From Aspidapion aeneum (lineage: Eukaryota; Arthropoda; Insecta; Coleoptera; Brentidae): 64,000 nt of DNA. Both the position numbers and the translations under genes were made by a program. The stretch is taken from positions 57,278,108-57,342,107 of the forward strand of contig OY755044.1 of NCBI GenBank assembly GCA_963576565.1, in the 5' to 3' direction. Shown piece by piece: positions 1 through 12,000 of this stretch; within the stretch, counting starts at the first letter, position 1, and each line of letters starts with the position of its first letter. The notes below the pieces were generated by a model that saw only the letters and a list, made by a program, of their open reading frames with translations, searched no databases and was not told the DNA's origin.

Positions 1-3000
1 TCAAATTTAATTTTTTCCGAGAACGTTTCTAGTAAAAAATCCATTAATTTAGCCAACAAAACAGCTCCTAAAAGCTCTAGTCTTGGTAAAGTTAGTTTAC
101 GACGCAACGGTGCGACTCTAGATTTACTACAAACAAAAAAAACTTTAATGTTTCCATCAGAATAAAAAATTCGAATATAAGCGACAGCACAATAGGCCCG
201 TTCTGAACTATCGCAAAATCCTACTAGCTGGATTTGACTAGCATTAGGCAAAATTATTTGACGAGGAATTTTAACAGAATGCAAAAACTTTAATTCATTT
301 TTAAATTTTTCCCATTTAAAAACAATTTCCGGACTGACAGGGTCGTCCCAGTTTAAGTCTTCTGCCCAGCAGTATTGAACAATTAATTTTAAAATTAAAA
401 CTATTGGCGCCAAAAAAGACAGAGGGTCGTAAATGCGGGCCAAATTACTTAAAATTGTTCTTTTAGTGCATGTTTGGAGAGAACAGTCGAAAGTATAAAA
501 AAATTCATCAGTATGAGGGTTCCAATTTAAACCGAGAATTTTCAAAGTTGAATTTTCAGCATCTAAATCGAGAGAAAGAGCCTTCATCGAAATGTGTGAC
601 TCAGGAAGATCGGATAGTAACTCGGGACAATTGCTCGCCCATTTACGCAATTCGAATCCACCTCGGCTAAGTAGCTCGATTAATTGATTTTTCATCTCAG
701 TGGCCTTAAAAAAGTCATCACTTCCCGAAATCACATCATCGACAAAAACTGCCTCCTCAATGATTTTTGAGGCAAGAGGAAGGTCCTCATGCTCTCTAGC
801 AAGTTGCAGCAAAGTTCTGATAGCCAAAAAGGGGCTACAAGAGACCCCGAATAAAACTCTATTTATTTCGAAGTCTTGAATAGGCTGGTTAGGATCAAAC
901 CTCCAAACTATTCTTTGAAAATTAGTTTGACTAGGGTCAACTAAAATCATCCTGTACATTTGACGGATGTCGCAACAAAAGCAAAATTTATGCAAACGAT
1001 AAAGTAATAAAATTTTTTGTAAGTCCCTTTGTAAAGGGGGCCCAGTATAAACAGCGTTGTTGAGCGAGATTTTGCCAGGGGCGTGCATGCTCGCATCAAA
1101 AACCACCCTCAGGGGGGTGCTAGTAGAATCTTTTTTAAACACCGCATGGTGTGCAATATAAAAATGATTTGAAATTTCGGTCGGCAAAGGTGCAGAAACC
1201 GGTTGCATATGATTATTATCTAAATAATCTTGTAAAACAGAGCTGTAGGCAGCATAAAAATCAGGGTTTTGTAGCAATTTCTTCTCAAGGGAGAAAAAAC
1301 GACGTACGGCAATGGATCGAGTGTCGCCAAAATCTGGAGCAGTAACTTTAAATGGTAAAGATACAATATATCTCCCCTCCTCATTTTTTGAGGTAGTTTT
1401 CAAAAAATAATTTTCGCAAAATTCATCTTCGGGGTCAATGGCCTTGACATTAGGTATGTCATCTATTTGCCAAAATCGTTGTAGATTTTTATCTAAATTG
1501 ACAAAAGAATCGTTCATTGACGTAGTAAAAAATGTTTTAATTTGATTTGTAGTTGAAGGTGAAAGTGAAAGATTGCCCATTATTCCCCAACCAAAAATAG
1601 TATTAATGCAGACGGGGTTGTTGGGTCCCGTAGACAAACGACCATCTAGCAAAATGTAAGGGTACACATCGCCGCCCAACAATAAATCAATTTTATCGCT
1701 TTTATTAAAGCCTGGGTCAGCTAGTTCTAAGTTGGCGAGAAAAGGAAAACTTTTAATCGAAAATGAGGAATGAGGTAAATCACTACAAATTTTATCGAGT
1801 ATTATCGCATCAAAATTAAAAACAAAATTATTATCACGCAAAGAGGATATACTGCAATTAATTCCAGATTTTGCCGAAGTTGTCATTCGATCTAAGCTTT
1901 GTAGAGTCATGGCGATATTAAATTTAGGAAGGCCCAAACTATCAGCACATGACTTAGATATAAATGAAGATTGAGCACCAGAGTCACAGATGGCGCGCAC
2001 TGTGTGCCAATTTTGAAAAACATCCTGTATTTGTATTAAAGCGGTACAGAGAAGTACTTCGCGATCATTTAAAGACATACCAGTAACAATGGTGTTAGTG
2101 GTTCTATTAAATTCGGTAGCCACGGGGCTCCTCGGGGGTTGCACTGCAGAAGTAGAGGGGCTACTCGCAGAACTAGGTGTAGAATTAATAGGAAAAAAAT
2201 GTAAGAGACTGTGATGAAATTGGCCACAATGTAAACATCTTTTTTCTGATTTGCATTGCTGGGGTAAATTATGCTTTGAGCCCAAACAGTTGACACACGC
2301 TTTATGTTGTTTAACAATCTCAAAACGTTGCTGGGGAGTTTTCGCCAAAAAATGAGGACATCTGTATATTATATGATCGCCACTTTTACAGAGAAAACAA
2401 AATTTTTGAGGGTTTGGAGTATTATTTAAGCCACTTTGGCCATTTGGAGACTGGGAGGCATTTTTGGAGGCTCTCTGAGTATTAGCAAACAAAGCAGATC
2501 GATTTTGAAACTTTGCTTGATTTTTCTGACTTGAAATTGACAAATCTTTATTTTTTAAGTAATCTTGAGTTTGTTGTATTTGTTCCAACGCAATGCAATG
2601 GCTAGAAACAAAAGCACGAATTTTATCATAAGAGGGGATCTCATTGGAGCAATAATTTTGCTCAAATGCCTTGCGCGTGGTTAGGTCCAACCTATCCAAG
2701 AGCATTTGTGCCATAATATAATCCCAAAACTCCGTTTTAAAACCCATGACTTTTAAAGCACTTAAGTTTTTCGAAAAACAATCAAGCAAATTCCTCAAAC
2801 TCGTAGCATTCTCTTTAGTAAGAGGAGAGAAGCCTTCAATTGCCTTCCAGTGAAGGTAAGCTTGTAATCGTTTATTTGTATACCTATCCACCAAGGTGTG
2901 GTAGGCATTTAAATAATTTTCAGCAAGGATAGGAATGTCAGAAATGACATCCAGGGCAGGGCCCTTTAAATTAGAAAAAAGCAAATTGAATTTTTCAAAG

Positions 3001-3485
3001 TTTCCCAGCGACCTATTATTGTGCACGGTAGCATTAAAGGCTTGCAAAAAGGTTGGAAACTCCTTAAATTCCCCTTGAAAAAGAGGTATTTTTATCCTAG
3101 GCAGTAAACCATGCTGGTCTGTGGAGGCACAGGGACTGCCCATGGGATTTATCGTACTGCTCAAAAGCCCTCCATCTTCAAAGGGTAGTTCGAAAAGTTC
3201 GTAAAATATAGTGGAAATCTCGTCACAGCGTTTGCAAAAGTCCATAGCCACTTTGTTTTCTACTACTAAGCGATCCTCATCAGAGGCTACCAACGTCAAC
3301 AAAGTATTATGGTGCTTTTCAAAATCTTTTTTGATTTTTGACAATGTCCGAAATTTGACTTTAAAGCCGCTGTGATAGGCAGGGTCATTTTTTGCGAGGG
3401 TCGCGGATTCAATGATCAAATTTAGCTGTGAAATCGCACTATAGCGCAAGGCTTTAGCCTTTAAAATTTTATCCGAACTAGACAT
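1..3485 (-). CDS. BEL1 Gag-Pol polyprotein (N-terminal ~1161 residues, runs off window)
   Basis: I read this frame by eye from the ATG at 3485 down to base 1 without meeting a stop. It begins MSSSDKILK. A DUF1759-type Gag region (IPLFQGEFKEF) is followed by a CX2CX4HX4C zinc knuckle at about residue 363 and further Cys/His pairs. The retropepsin site is DSGA with Asp near residue 501. In the RT, the motif A Asp is in CCDIRQMY (about 839) and the catalytic pair is in FVDDV (916-917). The RNase H Asp is in GFCDSS (about 1092). In Bel-Pao elements this polyprotein is cleaved into capsid, protease, RT/RNase H and integrase. The integrase part is beyond the window. All catalytic residues visible are kept, so this copy may be young. 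The translation was made by hand, so an isolated stop could have been missed. Confidence 0.85.
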   Translation of the reverse strand, partial: MSSSDKILKAKALRYSAISQLNLIIESATLAKNDPAYHSGFKVKFRTLSKIKKDFEKHHNTLLTLVASDEDRLVVENKVAMDFCKRCDEISTIFYELFELPFEDGGLLSSTINPMGSPCASTDQHGLLPRIKIPLFQGEFKEFPTFLQAFNATVHNNRSLGNFEKFNLLFSNLKGPALDVISDIPILAENYLNAYHTLVDRYTNKRLQAYLHWKAIEGFSPLTKENATSLRNLLDCFSKNLSALKVMGFKTEFWDYIMAQMLLDRLDLTTRKAFEQNYCSNEIPSYDKIRAFVSSHCIALEQIQQTQDYLKNKDLSISSQKNQAKFQNRSALFANTQRASKNASQSPNGQSGLNNTPNPQKFCFLCKSGDHIIYRCPHFLAKTPQQRFEIVKQHKACVNCLGSKHNLPQQCKSEKRCLHCGQFHHSLLHFFPINSTPSSASSPSTSAVQPPRSPVATEFNRTTNTIVTGMSLNDREVLLCTALIQIQDVFQNWHTVRAICDSGAQSSFISKSCADSLGLPKFNIAMTLQSLDRMTTSAKSGINCSISSLRDNNFVFNFDAIILDKICSDLPHSSFSIKSFPFLANLELADPGFNKSDKIDLLLGGDVYPYILLDGRLSTGPNNPVCINTIFGWGIMGNLSLSPSTTNQIKTFFTTSMNDSFVNLDKNLQRFWQIDDIPNVKAIDPEDEFCENYFLKTTSKNEEGRYIVSLPFKVTAPDFGDTRSIAVRRFFSLEKKLLQNPDFYAAYSSVLQDYLDNNHMQPVSAPLPTEISNHFYIAHHAVFKKDSTSTPLRVVFDASMHAPGKISLNNAVYTGPPLQRDLQKILLLYRLHKFCFCCDIRQMYRMILVDPSQTNFQRIVWRFDPNQPIQDFEINRVLFGVSCSPFLAIRTLLQLAREHEDLPLASKIIEEAVFVDDVISGSDDFFKATEMKNQLIELLSRGGFELRKWASNCPELLSDLPESHISMKALSLDLDAENSTLKILGLNWNPHTDEFFYTFDCSLQTCTKRTILSNLARIYDPLSFLAPIVLILKLIVQYCWAEDLNWDDPVSPEIVFKWEKFKNELKFLHSVKIPRQIILPNASQIQLVGFCDSSERAYCAVAYIRIFYSDGNIKVFFVCSKSRVAPLRRKLTLPRLELLGAVLLAKLMDFLLETFSEKIKF

Positions 3486-4576
3486 GATTTAAAAAAAAAA
3501 AAAAAATCCAAAAAATAATTGACAAAAATTAGGTAAACTGAAAAAAAATCAAAATTTGGACACCCTGTATAAATATTAATGTCCTACGTTTAATTACAAT
3601 AATCAAACTATAAGCGCACAAAAGTAAAGAAAATACCCGATGCAAACTAATGATAACAAAAAAACTTGTGTATAAGTTTTTTTTATCTTCGCCTCGCGAA
3701 TTCAAACAAGTAGTACTATGTATTAAATTTAAAAATAAATACCTACAAATCAAAAGCATTTAATTTGGTAAAACTATTTATCTGCCTTTACACGAAAACA
3801 AATTCTCAAGTTAAGAATTAAATTTCCTTCAAAATTTATTATGCACGCAAAAAATGGATACAATCATAGCCATTTGCAGACAGATATTATAATAGTAAAT
3901 TAGAAATAGATATATTCATAGCAATTTTTACGCAAAAACGAATATAGTAAAGCATCCGCAATCGGATATAGTCATAGCAATTTGCAATAAGCAAAAATGA
4001 ATATGGCAATTTGGAGATTTTTTTTCGAGCAAATTGGATATAATTATAGCAATCCACAAATGTGAAGGCACAACGGCTAAAATAATAGCACTTTGCAGAC
4101 ACTATTTTAAACTATTTCCAGTGACAAACAAAAAAACACCCAAATTCTATACGGTTTTTTTTTTTACAAAAAAGAAACGAAAAAACTTGATTTATTCGAA
4201 ACAAAAAAAAAGCATAGTAGTTTACAGATTTTATCTGTGTTTGGTTTTTCGCATAAAAAGGCTAAATTTATTGGTAAAAATATTTAATTTTTACACAAAA
4301 AAAATCGCAAAATGTATTTTAGAAACCTAGGGGTTTTCTAAAGTAGGCATGTAAGAAAAACAAGGGTTTTTCTTGCATTTGTTTTTACACAAAAAAAAAT
4401 CGCAAAATGTATTTTAGAAACCTAGGGGTTTTCTAAAGTAGGCATGTAAGAAAAACAAGGGTTTTTCTTGCATTTGAAACCAGTAAAAAAAGGCATTTAG
4501 GAAAAACAAGGGTTTTTCTTGCATTTGAAACCAGAAAAAAAAACTAACCTAAAAAGGCAAAAAAAACGATTCCAGA
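3486..4576 (-). other. BEL1 5' leader, non-coding
   Basis: This AT-rich stretch lies between the primer-binding site and the BEL1 start codon. I see no coding frame. It contains A-tracts, repeated ATATAG-rich segments near 3890-4050 and the tandem repeat described separately. The stretch near 3557 reads as the reverse complement of TACAGGGTGTCC, a motif also present at 63016. Confidence 0.55.
4286..4535. repeat. Tandem repeat of a ~95-bp unit in BEL1 leader
   Basis: Two nearly identical units run from about 4286-4380 and 4381-4476, each containing CGCAAAATGTATTTTAGAAA and ending TTTTTCTTGCATTTG. A shortened third copy spans about 4477-4535. Each unit contains two inverted-repeat cores, AGAAACCTAGGGGTTTTCT and AGAAAAACAAGGGTTTTTCT, which can fold into hairpins. 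Confidence 0.85.
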
Positions 4577-4599
4577 AATCCGGGTCGCTAAGGATCAAA
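4577..4599 (-). other. BEL1 primer-binding site, Tyr-tRNA-like
   Basis: On the sense strand it reads TGATCCTTAGCGACCCGG followed by ATTT. This resembles the Tyr-tRNA complement TGGTCCTTCGAGCCGGATT seen at BEL2, with substitutions and a one-base shift. It starts a few bases after the apparent LTR end CCCCA, matching the spacing at BEL2 and BEL3. Confidence 0.5.
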
Positions 4600-4601
4600 A
4601 A

Positions 4602-5235
4602 TGGGGCTCCCTGGTGGTCCAGATAGGAGAGTTGTCTGGAATTTAACGGTGTCAGATGTGGACTGTAATTTTAAGGGAATAAGGTCATAGGCTAAGCTGG
4701 TACAAGGGATTCTGAAATGGTCTAGTTTACCTTCTAGGTTAGTGTAGCAATAAACAAATGTATGTAAGGTAAAAATAATGCATTTTCACTTACCATTTTT
4801 ATACAGGAAGCGGAACTCATGGGAGGACACGCTGTTAAACCTTAGTTTTTGCACCCCACATTTCATGTGGTAGGAGAGTCGCTAACACGCGTGTGTTATC
4901 GTTCGAAGGCGAAACGGTTCTCTGGTCCGGCAGCAGGTATCGCTGCTGCGTTCATTCTCCCACATGTCGCCCAGTGGCGTCGTTAATCCATAGGCGTAGG
5001 AGAAAAGGGAATAAGTAGGAGGGAATGAGATTACGAAGGTCCATATTAAAGGAACTAGGAACCTTAGTAATTCAAAATGCATTTTATGTAAAGTAAATTG
5101 ATTATAGCAAATTGTAATATTTGCCTTTAAAACCGCGGGAGTTTCAAATGCAAATAACCCAGTAATTTTAAGTACTTAATTAGTTAATTAATACTAAATA
5201 AACAAAAAATAGAAAATGCTCTAGTAAATCACCAA
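4602..5235 (-). repeat. BEL1 5' LTR (right edge uncertain)
   Basis: The left edge is set by CCCCA (sense) just before the primer-binding site. The right edge is unknown. A sense-strand TGTGGGAGAATGAACGC beginning at 4964 would give a 363-bp LTR, while the end of recognisable Gypsy-A pol near 5240 would give about 630 bp. The second LTR, needed to settle this, is outside the window. The region includes GC-rich, CpG-containing DNA near 4880-5000, unlike its surroundings. Confidence 0.4.
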
Positions 5236-5240
5236 ATAGC

Positions 5241-7273
5241 CTAATTCGAACCAATTTGGTAAATTATAGTAAAAAGAACATATTTACAAAAAGGAAGGCG
5301 GGACGAACCAACCCTCTTTACCATCTTTTGGTACCATCGATCTTTAATTGCTGTTGAAACATCTCTGGGCTGCGAAATTGTATCAATCATAGGTACTGCA
5401 CGAGACAACATGTCCGGGACAACTAAATCTTTCCCTTTCCGATGGATTACTTCAAAGTCATATTGCTGCAGTTTTACAGACCAACGAGCAAGTCTCCCAC
5501 TGGGCTCTTTCAAGCTATGAAGCCATTTTAAGCTAAAATGATCTGTAATGACCTTAAATGAGATCCCCTCAATATATGGCCGGAGCTTCTCTATCGCCCA
5601 AACCAATGCCAAACATTCCCGCTCGGTGGTCGTGTAAACACGTTCTTGCTTAGTCAAAGATCGACTCAAATAGCATATGACTTTGTCTCCTTCAGGATAA
5701 GGTTGCGTTAAACATGCTCCTATTCCATATCCTGATGCATCTGTTTGAATGACAAATTCTTTGGTATAATCTGGACATGTAAGAATCGGTGCAGTCACTA
5801 AAAGTTCCTTAATCTTAATAAATGCTTTTTCGCAGTCTGGAGTCCAATCGAACTTTTGATTTTTCTTAGTTAGAGCTGTAATTGGAGCTATTATCGCTGA
5901 AAAATTCTCTATGAAACGTCTATACCAGGATATTGTACCTACAACTCTACGAACTTCTCTGACAGTTCTTGGCCTCTGGAGCTCTAATATGGCTTTAATT
6001 TTATTAGGGTCAACTCGGATGCCTCGACGGTCCACTACGAAACCTAAATAAGTCATTTCTGGCCTACACAGTTGGCATTTTCCCAACTTACCGTTACCTT
6101 TGCATTCTGCAATCTTCGTAGGACTTCCTCAAGAATTCTAAGATGTTCAGAAAAGCTCTGTGTGACAATTACGAGGTCATCGAGATATACGTACACGTAG
6201 GGGTCTAAATCGTTTCCTATGATGCTATCTATGAGTCTCTGCCAAGTTGCGGGTGCATTATGAAGACCAAATGGTAACCGCTTAAATTGGAAGAGACGTC
6301 GTCGACAGATGAATGCTGTTAGTGGCTTCGATGATTCATCCATTGGTACTTGCCAATAAGCGCTTTTGATATCTAAAGTTGACAAGTATTTAGCATCTTT
6401 CAACTTGTCAAGAGTCTCGGATACGAGTGGTAAAGGATAACTATCACGCGCCGTCACTGAGTTCAATTTGCGGTAGTCTACACAGAAACGATATTTCTTT
6501 GTGTTTTTCTTTTGAACCATTACCACTGGTGAAGCCCATGAACTACTACTCCGTTCTATTACATCTAGTTTTAGCATTTCGTCGATTTCGTCATCAATAA
6601 GTTTTTGAATGACCGGTGAGACCTTATATGAACGCTGTCTTATCGGCGATGCATCTGTTGTAATCTTGTGTTCTACCCTGTCTGTACATCCTAGTGAGTC
6701 ACCCATAATAGTCTTATATTTATCGACCAATTCTTCTAGTCGTTCTGATTCATAAAGCGTAAGAGTAGTTTGTTGGTCTGATGATTCTAAAGAACAAATC
6801 ACATCTTTATTATCGGCAAAGTGCCACTCATTAGTACTTAAGTTCGGTACTATACCCATCGAAATCCAAAAATCTAATCCCAAAATCAAAGTGTGCGACA
6901 ATTCAGGAACGACGACGACCTCTATTAACCTAAATTTATCCTGAACTCGCATAGGAAGCTGCACTGTCCCAATACTACTCGTGCTTTGACCATTTGCCAC
7001 AATACAACTCGTCTTCTTCGTCGTATCAAGTGAAAAACCAAACCTCTCGATGATTGACCAACCATGATTCCCTAAAAAGGTACGTGAAGCCCCGGAATCC
7101 AACAAACCTAATAACTTATTTCCGAGCACATCCACTTCTAAATAAGGCCTCTCATCTTTACGAGCATGACTTATCACATAATCTAAGACGTACGTTAGCC
7201 TATCGGTCGATGCTTGTTCAGGCTGACTCGAAGGTCGACCACCTACGAGCGCCTGGGTCCGTTTCCCTGACGA
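5241..7273 (-). pseudogene. Gypsy-A pol (protease, RT, RNase H), frameshifted and truncated
   Basis: The pol frame is open from 7273, in the -1 phase relative to gag. A retropepsin motif LLDSGAS lies near 7097. RT follows, with STLDIKSAYWQ (motif A), FGLHNAP and YLDD, whose catalytic Asp pair lies in VYLDDLVIV. One A appears to be missing from an A-run near 6077-6081, after which the protein continues in another frame (CQLCRPEMTYLGFVV). RNase H is recognisable from TDASGYGIG, TTTERECLALVWA and TDHFSLKWL through to MLSRAV. Similarity stops near 5240 at YQIGSN. Integrase is absent. In Ty3/Gypsy elements this product makes cDNA from element RNA, so this copy is inactive. The fold and motif order leave little doubt of the superfamily. 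Confidence 0.9.
7227..7267 (-). promoter_or_regulatory. Putative -1 ribosomal frameshift site between gag and pol
   Basis: The heptamer GGGAAAC (7267 to 7261, sense) is in the gag phase as G_GGA_AAC, a canonical X_XXY_YYZ slippery site. The pol frame is exactly the -1 frame and has its last upstream stop at 7276, so slipping here enters pol. Eleven bases downstream an imperfect hairpin, CTCG-T-AGGT / ACCT-T-CGAG with loop GGTCG, occupies 7249-7227. It covers the gag stop TAG (7245-7243). Confidence 0.7.
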
Positions 7274-9036
7274 TTACAATTTCGACATTCTCTGACTGTT
7301 ACCCCTGCTTGACCACACGAATAACACTGCTTACCTCTAGGTAATGCGCACCCGATTGCCATGTGCCCTGTTTGGTTGCATCTATAGCATACCACGTCCC
7401 TATTCGCCCTACCAGGTCTAGCACCTTGTGGTGGTTGTCCATCTCTGTCATTTACACTAGACTGACCACTAGCTGGTTGTAGTCTATCTCTATCAGCTCT
7501 AGCAGCGAAACTGCTTGCTGGCTGTTGCCTATTTCTGTTAAATCTATTATCAGGAATATTCAAATTCTGTTGATTAGATGTCCCGGCACCTGATATTTGA
7601 ATTGCACTGACTTCTGTTGGAAGATCGTCACTGTCGCTCTCTACGTCAACGTAGGCTAAGTCAGGTTCGATTGATTGGTTTCTTCTAGGTGTAAATTTTT
7701 CTTCCTCTAAACCATATCTCTGGTCTATTCTACGACACAGATCCTTCAAATGTGATAGGCTATTGACCTCAGTAGCAATTAACCCATTTTTATAGATGTC
7801 CGCGATATTTCTGAAGACGATAGCTAATTTTGCCTCTTCGGAAACAGGACAGCCAAGTCTTTGGAAGTATGTGTTCATGACAGCAATGTAAGTCCCTATA
7901 GACTCTCCAGGGCCTTGTTTACGTTTTTGAATTTCCTTCAATAGCTTCTCGCCATATGAAGAAGGAAGATACTCTGCCATGAACCTTTGTTCCAGCTGTT
8001 CCCATGTATGGACTTCTCTACGTACATCTTTGTAAAAAGTATAAGCTGACTTTTCAAAAAGATCAATGCCCGAATTCAGTAAAACCTTTTTGCTGACTCC
8101 TCTAGCCTGACTCAACTCGTCCACTCTCTCGAAAAATGCGGTGACGGAGATTGTACCCCTCTCGCCTGTAAACTTTATGTTCCACTTATGCGGAGGTGCA
8201 GGTGCAACATGATATGAAGTACCAGGATCACTTGACATTGGTACTGGCGACGAACATGAAAATGGTCGTGACTGAGCAATTGGTGCTATGCTACTTTGGA
8301 AGGCAGCTAAACTCAAAGGAACGGTAGACGGTTGTTGATAATGAAAAGCTGATGCACCGTCATTCTGAATTAGTATTGGGGGTGGTGCCTGTATTGGTGC
8401 TTGAGTTGGGTTCGTAAGCACTTGCATTTGCAATGGAGCAATGACCGACGGTTGGTTCGTAGGCTGTTGAGCTGTTCTTTGTGTGCTCGAGTGCTGTGGT
8501 TGCGGGAGTTGAGACTGGCTGGGAATGTTGCCAACATTTGTCGAGTGATCTGAGCTTCGACTCGTTGATTGGGTTTCAGATGCTTCATCATCATCTGAGG
8601 CCACGCCAACTCTTAGCAGATCTGTTGCTTGGCTCTGCAATCTCCCAATCAAACTCAAGGTTTCCGCAACCAGTATGCCTTTGGTTTGACTTTCTTCAAA
8701 GTTAGACGGATTCTTTTTTTAATCCTTGCTAACTCGTGTTCCAACCTTACAGCGATTTTTCTAAACTCTCCCCCTTTGCTCGTACCAGAGAACTTCTCTA
8801 CCAGCGGTACTAGACTATCTAGCTTCTTCATGCAGCTAAAAGCATCCTGGCCAAATTTAAAGGGATACGGAGGGTCTCATACTTCCATCGGTCCTTTCTC
8901 TCTGTCTAATCAGTATGAGCTGTTGCTTCATCTCTTCCACCGATCCAATGGCTATGCCTCTCCATGTTAATTCATAGATTAACTCGTCCTTGACTAAGTA
9001 CCTTATGTCAGGCAACCGACTCAAAGAAATAGCCAT
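7243..9036 (-). pseudogene. Gypsy-A gag with two compensating frameshifts
   Basis: The likely start is the ATG at 9036 (MAISLSRLPDIRYLVKDELI), a SAP-like helix region typical of insect gypsy Gag. That frame ends at TAA 8859. Reading continues in a second frame (QDAFSCMKKLDSLVPLVEKF) to TGA 8657, then returns to the first frame at SLIGRLQSQ and runs to TAG at 7245-7243. A base gain near 8870 and a loss near 8675 would explain this. The central part is Pro/Gln-rich, followed by a capsid-like region (WEQLEQRFMAEYLP). Two zinc knuckles lie near the C-terminus. The first is CX2CX4HX4C, and in the second the His is replaced by Val (CYSCGQAGVTVREC). Gag would package element RNA. This copy is broken. 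Confidence 0.8.
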
Positions 9037-12000
9037 GGTGCCTTTTATATTAAAAATTTAAACTTTAAAACTCTTAATTATACCTCCCAATTATAAAAGT
9101 AAACCACGCAATAACAAACACAAAGTTCACTTTAAATTCACCAGTGAAAATCACTATAAATTTTCTCACAAATGTAGAAAATATAAAATTTAAATACGGG
9201 CAGACGCGAACAAAATCGAAGAACAACGGAGCAGTAAGAAAATAAAATTTATTTGCATTTAAAAATGTAATCATAGTTTATATTAAGTATTTGTACAACC
9301 AACTATGACGTCCAACCTTGCAGAAATAAAAAAAAATAAAAGAGAGACAAGAGTTTTGGCAGTGTTCAGGTCTTATGTTCCACTGTTGCGTGAGTAAAAC
9401 CAAAAAAAAATAATTGCGCTTATCCTAGCTGAACTGGATTAAAATTAAAGTTAAGTGATGTTTGTTTACCTCAGCAACCGAATATGTAAATTTATCCCTA
9501 AATGGAACGTACAACAGACTACCTATAACAAAAAAAAATCCCAAAGCTGTTGTACACAGTTAACGCTAGGGTATACTCCTGCTATTGCAGAACGGCTCCA
9601 CAACTAAACTCCTCAAAAAAAAAACCCAAATCGCCGTATACAATGATTTTTCTAAAAAGAATAAATCAAAACCCACTTTAACCTGCTTACCTATTCTGAG
9701 TCTACACGAAACTTGCATTGCTTAAGGCAAAATCATCCCTTAATATATAAGAGAACGCAATAACCATCGGAACAGATGTTCATGTTATAGAAATCGTAAA
9801 ATATGCTCAATTAAAAAAAACCCGCTCGCTGAAATTGCGTCGAAATAGACTAGTAAGGATGTTGTGTGTAATTTAAAAAAAAATTACCGATGGTATTAAA
9901 AAATTTATACAAATAACGTCTTGGTAGGACTGCAACTCTCTAATAATTGTTAAAATGAAATTCCCAAAATTTTAACTAAATTGATGCAAACCATGGTCAA
10001 GAAGACCCTAGGATCGTACCGAAAGGTGTCCAAAAAAAAATTAAAAAAAATTTTTTGGTGTCGACCACAGTAGTCCAATAGTCAAAAAAAATTAATTAGT
10101 GACTCACTAAAATTTTCAAAAATTACTCCACTCTAATAGGTGGTTTGGATTAGGGAGAAGAAAAAAAAATTAAAACGAATGATGATAGGTTGTTAAAACG
10201 TGAGGGTTCGAAATAAAATTATATTTTAATTCAGCAATAAAAAATATTTAAATAATCTGGTCAAACCATTGTAGGGGCAAGGTACTACTATGCACCAAGG
10301 AAAAAAATGTCCAACAAAAAAATCAAGTTTCCCTTTAAAAAAAAAATATTTAAAGAAAAATATTTAAAAAAATATTTTCAAAAAAAAATTAAAAATGTTT
10401 AAGTGGGGTTGCAGCTCCTATTAGTGAACCTTAAAAAAAAATCATAAAATCAACACCAGAAAAATCTTATTTGAGTTGTCATGCAACAGTTTTTGTTCTT
10501 TTTCTTAAAAAAAAAACAGTTGTCAATTCCCTTTCCTCTCCCAAAACTGTGGCAATGGGAAAAGTAAATGAGCTAGAAAAATTAATTTACTATACAAAAA
10601 AAATGTTGAAAATTAAATTTACTTAAGAATCATAAGGTATAAAAATCGTAATTGCAAAAAAAACAATCAGTTTAGGAAAAGTTAAAAAAATAATTATGTT
10701 ACAAAAAAAACAAACGATGTTAGTATATTTGTTTAAAATTATTACTAAAGGAAACAAACAGCGTGAGTAAGTTTTAAACTTTACACTCAACCCCGTAAAG
10801 AATCATCTTGTGTGCCCTTTCAAAAAAACAAATATGAAAATAATTTTAAGGTTCATCTATAAGACCGTTGTAAAGCTAAATCTGCCTACTCAAGTGTCTT
10901 TCCACGCAACATCTAATCAAAAAAATTTTTACTGCTTAATGCATTCTCAGATCCTTATTCCTGGTGTTCACGAGATATAAAATTAAGTTGGGCCCTTTCC
11001 ACAACTATTAGTCAAAGCAAAATTACCAAATGTACAAGGGCTAATGAGACCCTATCACTTACAAATGACATTTTGAAATGAAACAGTTGGGAATAATCCT
11101 GCGTAAAACCCAGAAAACAAAAATCAAGAAGCCAAACTTATTACATTAATTTTAAAAGAGCATAATAAAACTCTCGGCCCCAATTAAATTTTTGTTATCT
11201 CAACAAAACTCGGCCTAAACCCAAAAAAACTTTTTATTAGACATTTCCCCTATTTCCTAAGTATAATGTCAATAAACCCAAAAACTTGTGATTTCCATTC
11301 CAATCCCATCTGGACTCTATATATTTTCCAACGGTTAAACACCCACAGGCGAAACAATATCTTATTTCAAAGAAAGGGTGAGGATATTTTGAAGCACCCT
11401 GTGAAAATAGGACACTATTATGGAAAACTGTTCAGATCAGTGTTCTTACTACTTTTTAACCTAAATATATCTAGTTCCTTCATGTGCATGTTACTATTTT
11501 AATTCCTATCATAACTAAACAGATCACAAAAATTGTCTTTCTCCGCAAATCTGCAAGGTCCTGGAAAATGCGAGATTCAGCCTGTAGGCCAAATTTGGAT
11601 GTATTTTAATTTAGCGAAAACCGAAGTTGCGAAATCCTAAAAAGATTAGCAGGAAGTCCTCGTTCCTCGATTTCTACACTCCGAACCAAACATTTCTTCC
11701 ATTTCCACCCAGCTCGCGGGAGGAAAACCTCTAATTATTGCAATACAAAAGGTACTACTATCATATTATGCATAACAAAAAAAAATATATGCCCTCTTCA
11801 TTGTTTAGTCGCATCAAAGAAAACCTATTGTTCATCACAATGAACCTATCAATCATCTTAAATTTATTGTTTAACCTGAACACTTTCCCATTTATTCCAC
11901 AACAGTGTATTTTAATTTAAAAATTATCTTCATTATTTGAGGTCACCAGTATGAAATTATTTCAAAATTAAAAAAAATTAAATAAAAAAAATTACTTCCC

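Larger units (their letters stand above)
1..5235 (-). mobile_element. BEL1, Bel-Pao LTR retrotransposon, 5' portion
   Basis: The sense strand is minus. From right to left there are an LTR, a Tyr-tRNA-like primer-binding site, a 1.1-kb leader and an open Gag-Pol frame that leaves the window at base 1. The order Gag, zinc knuckle, protease, RT, RNase H in one frame is typical of Bel-Pao. The remaining integrase and 3' LTR lie outside, so LTR age and target duplication cannot be judged. The right limit is uncertain: Gypsy-A coding similarity stops near 5240, which suggests that BEL1 or another insertion truncated it. Confidence 0.85.

Noticed and set aside
2069..2323. 84-residue minus-strand frame
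   Set aside because: Overlaps the BEL1 polyprotein in another phase; a shadow.
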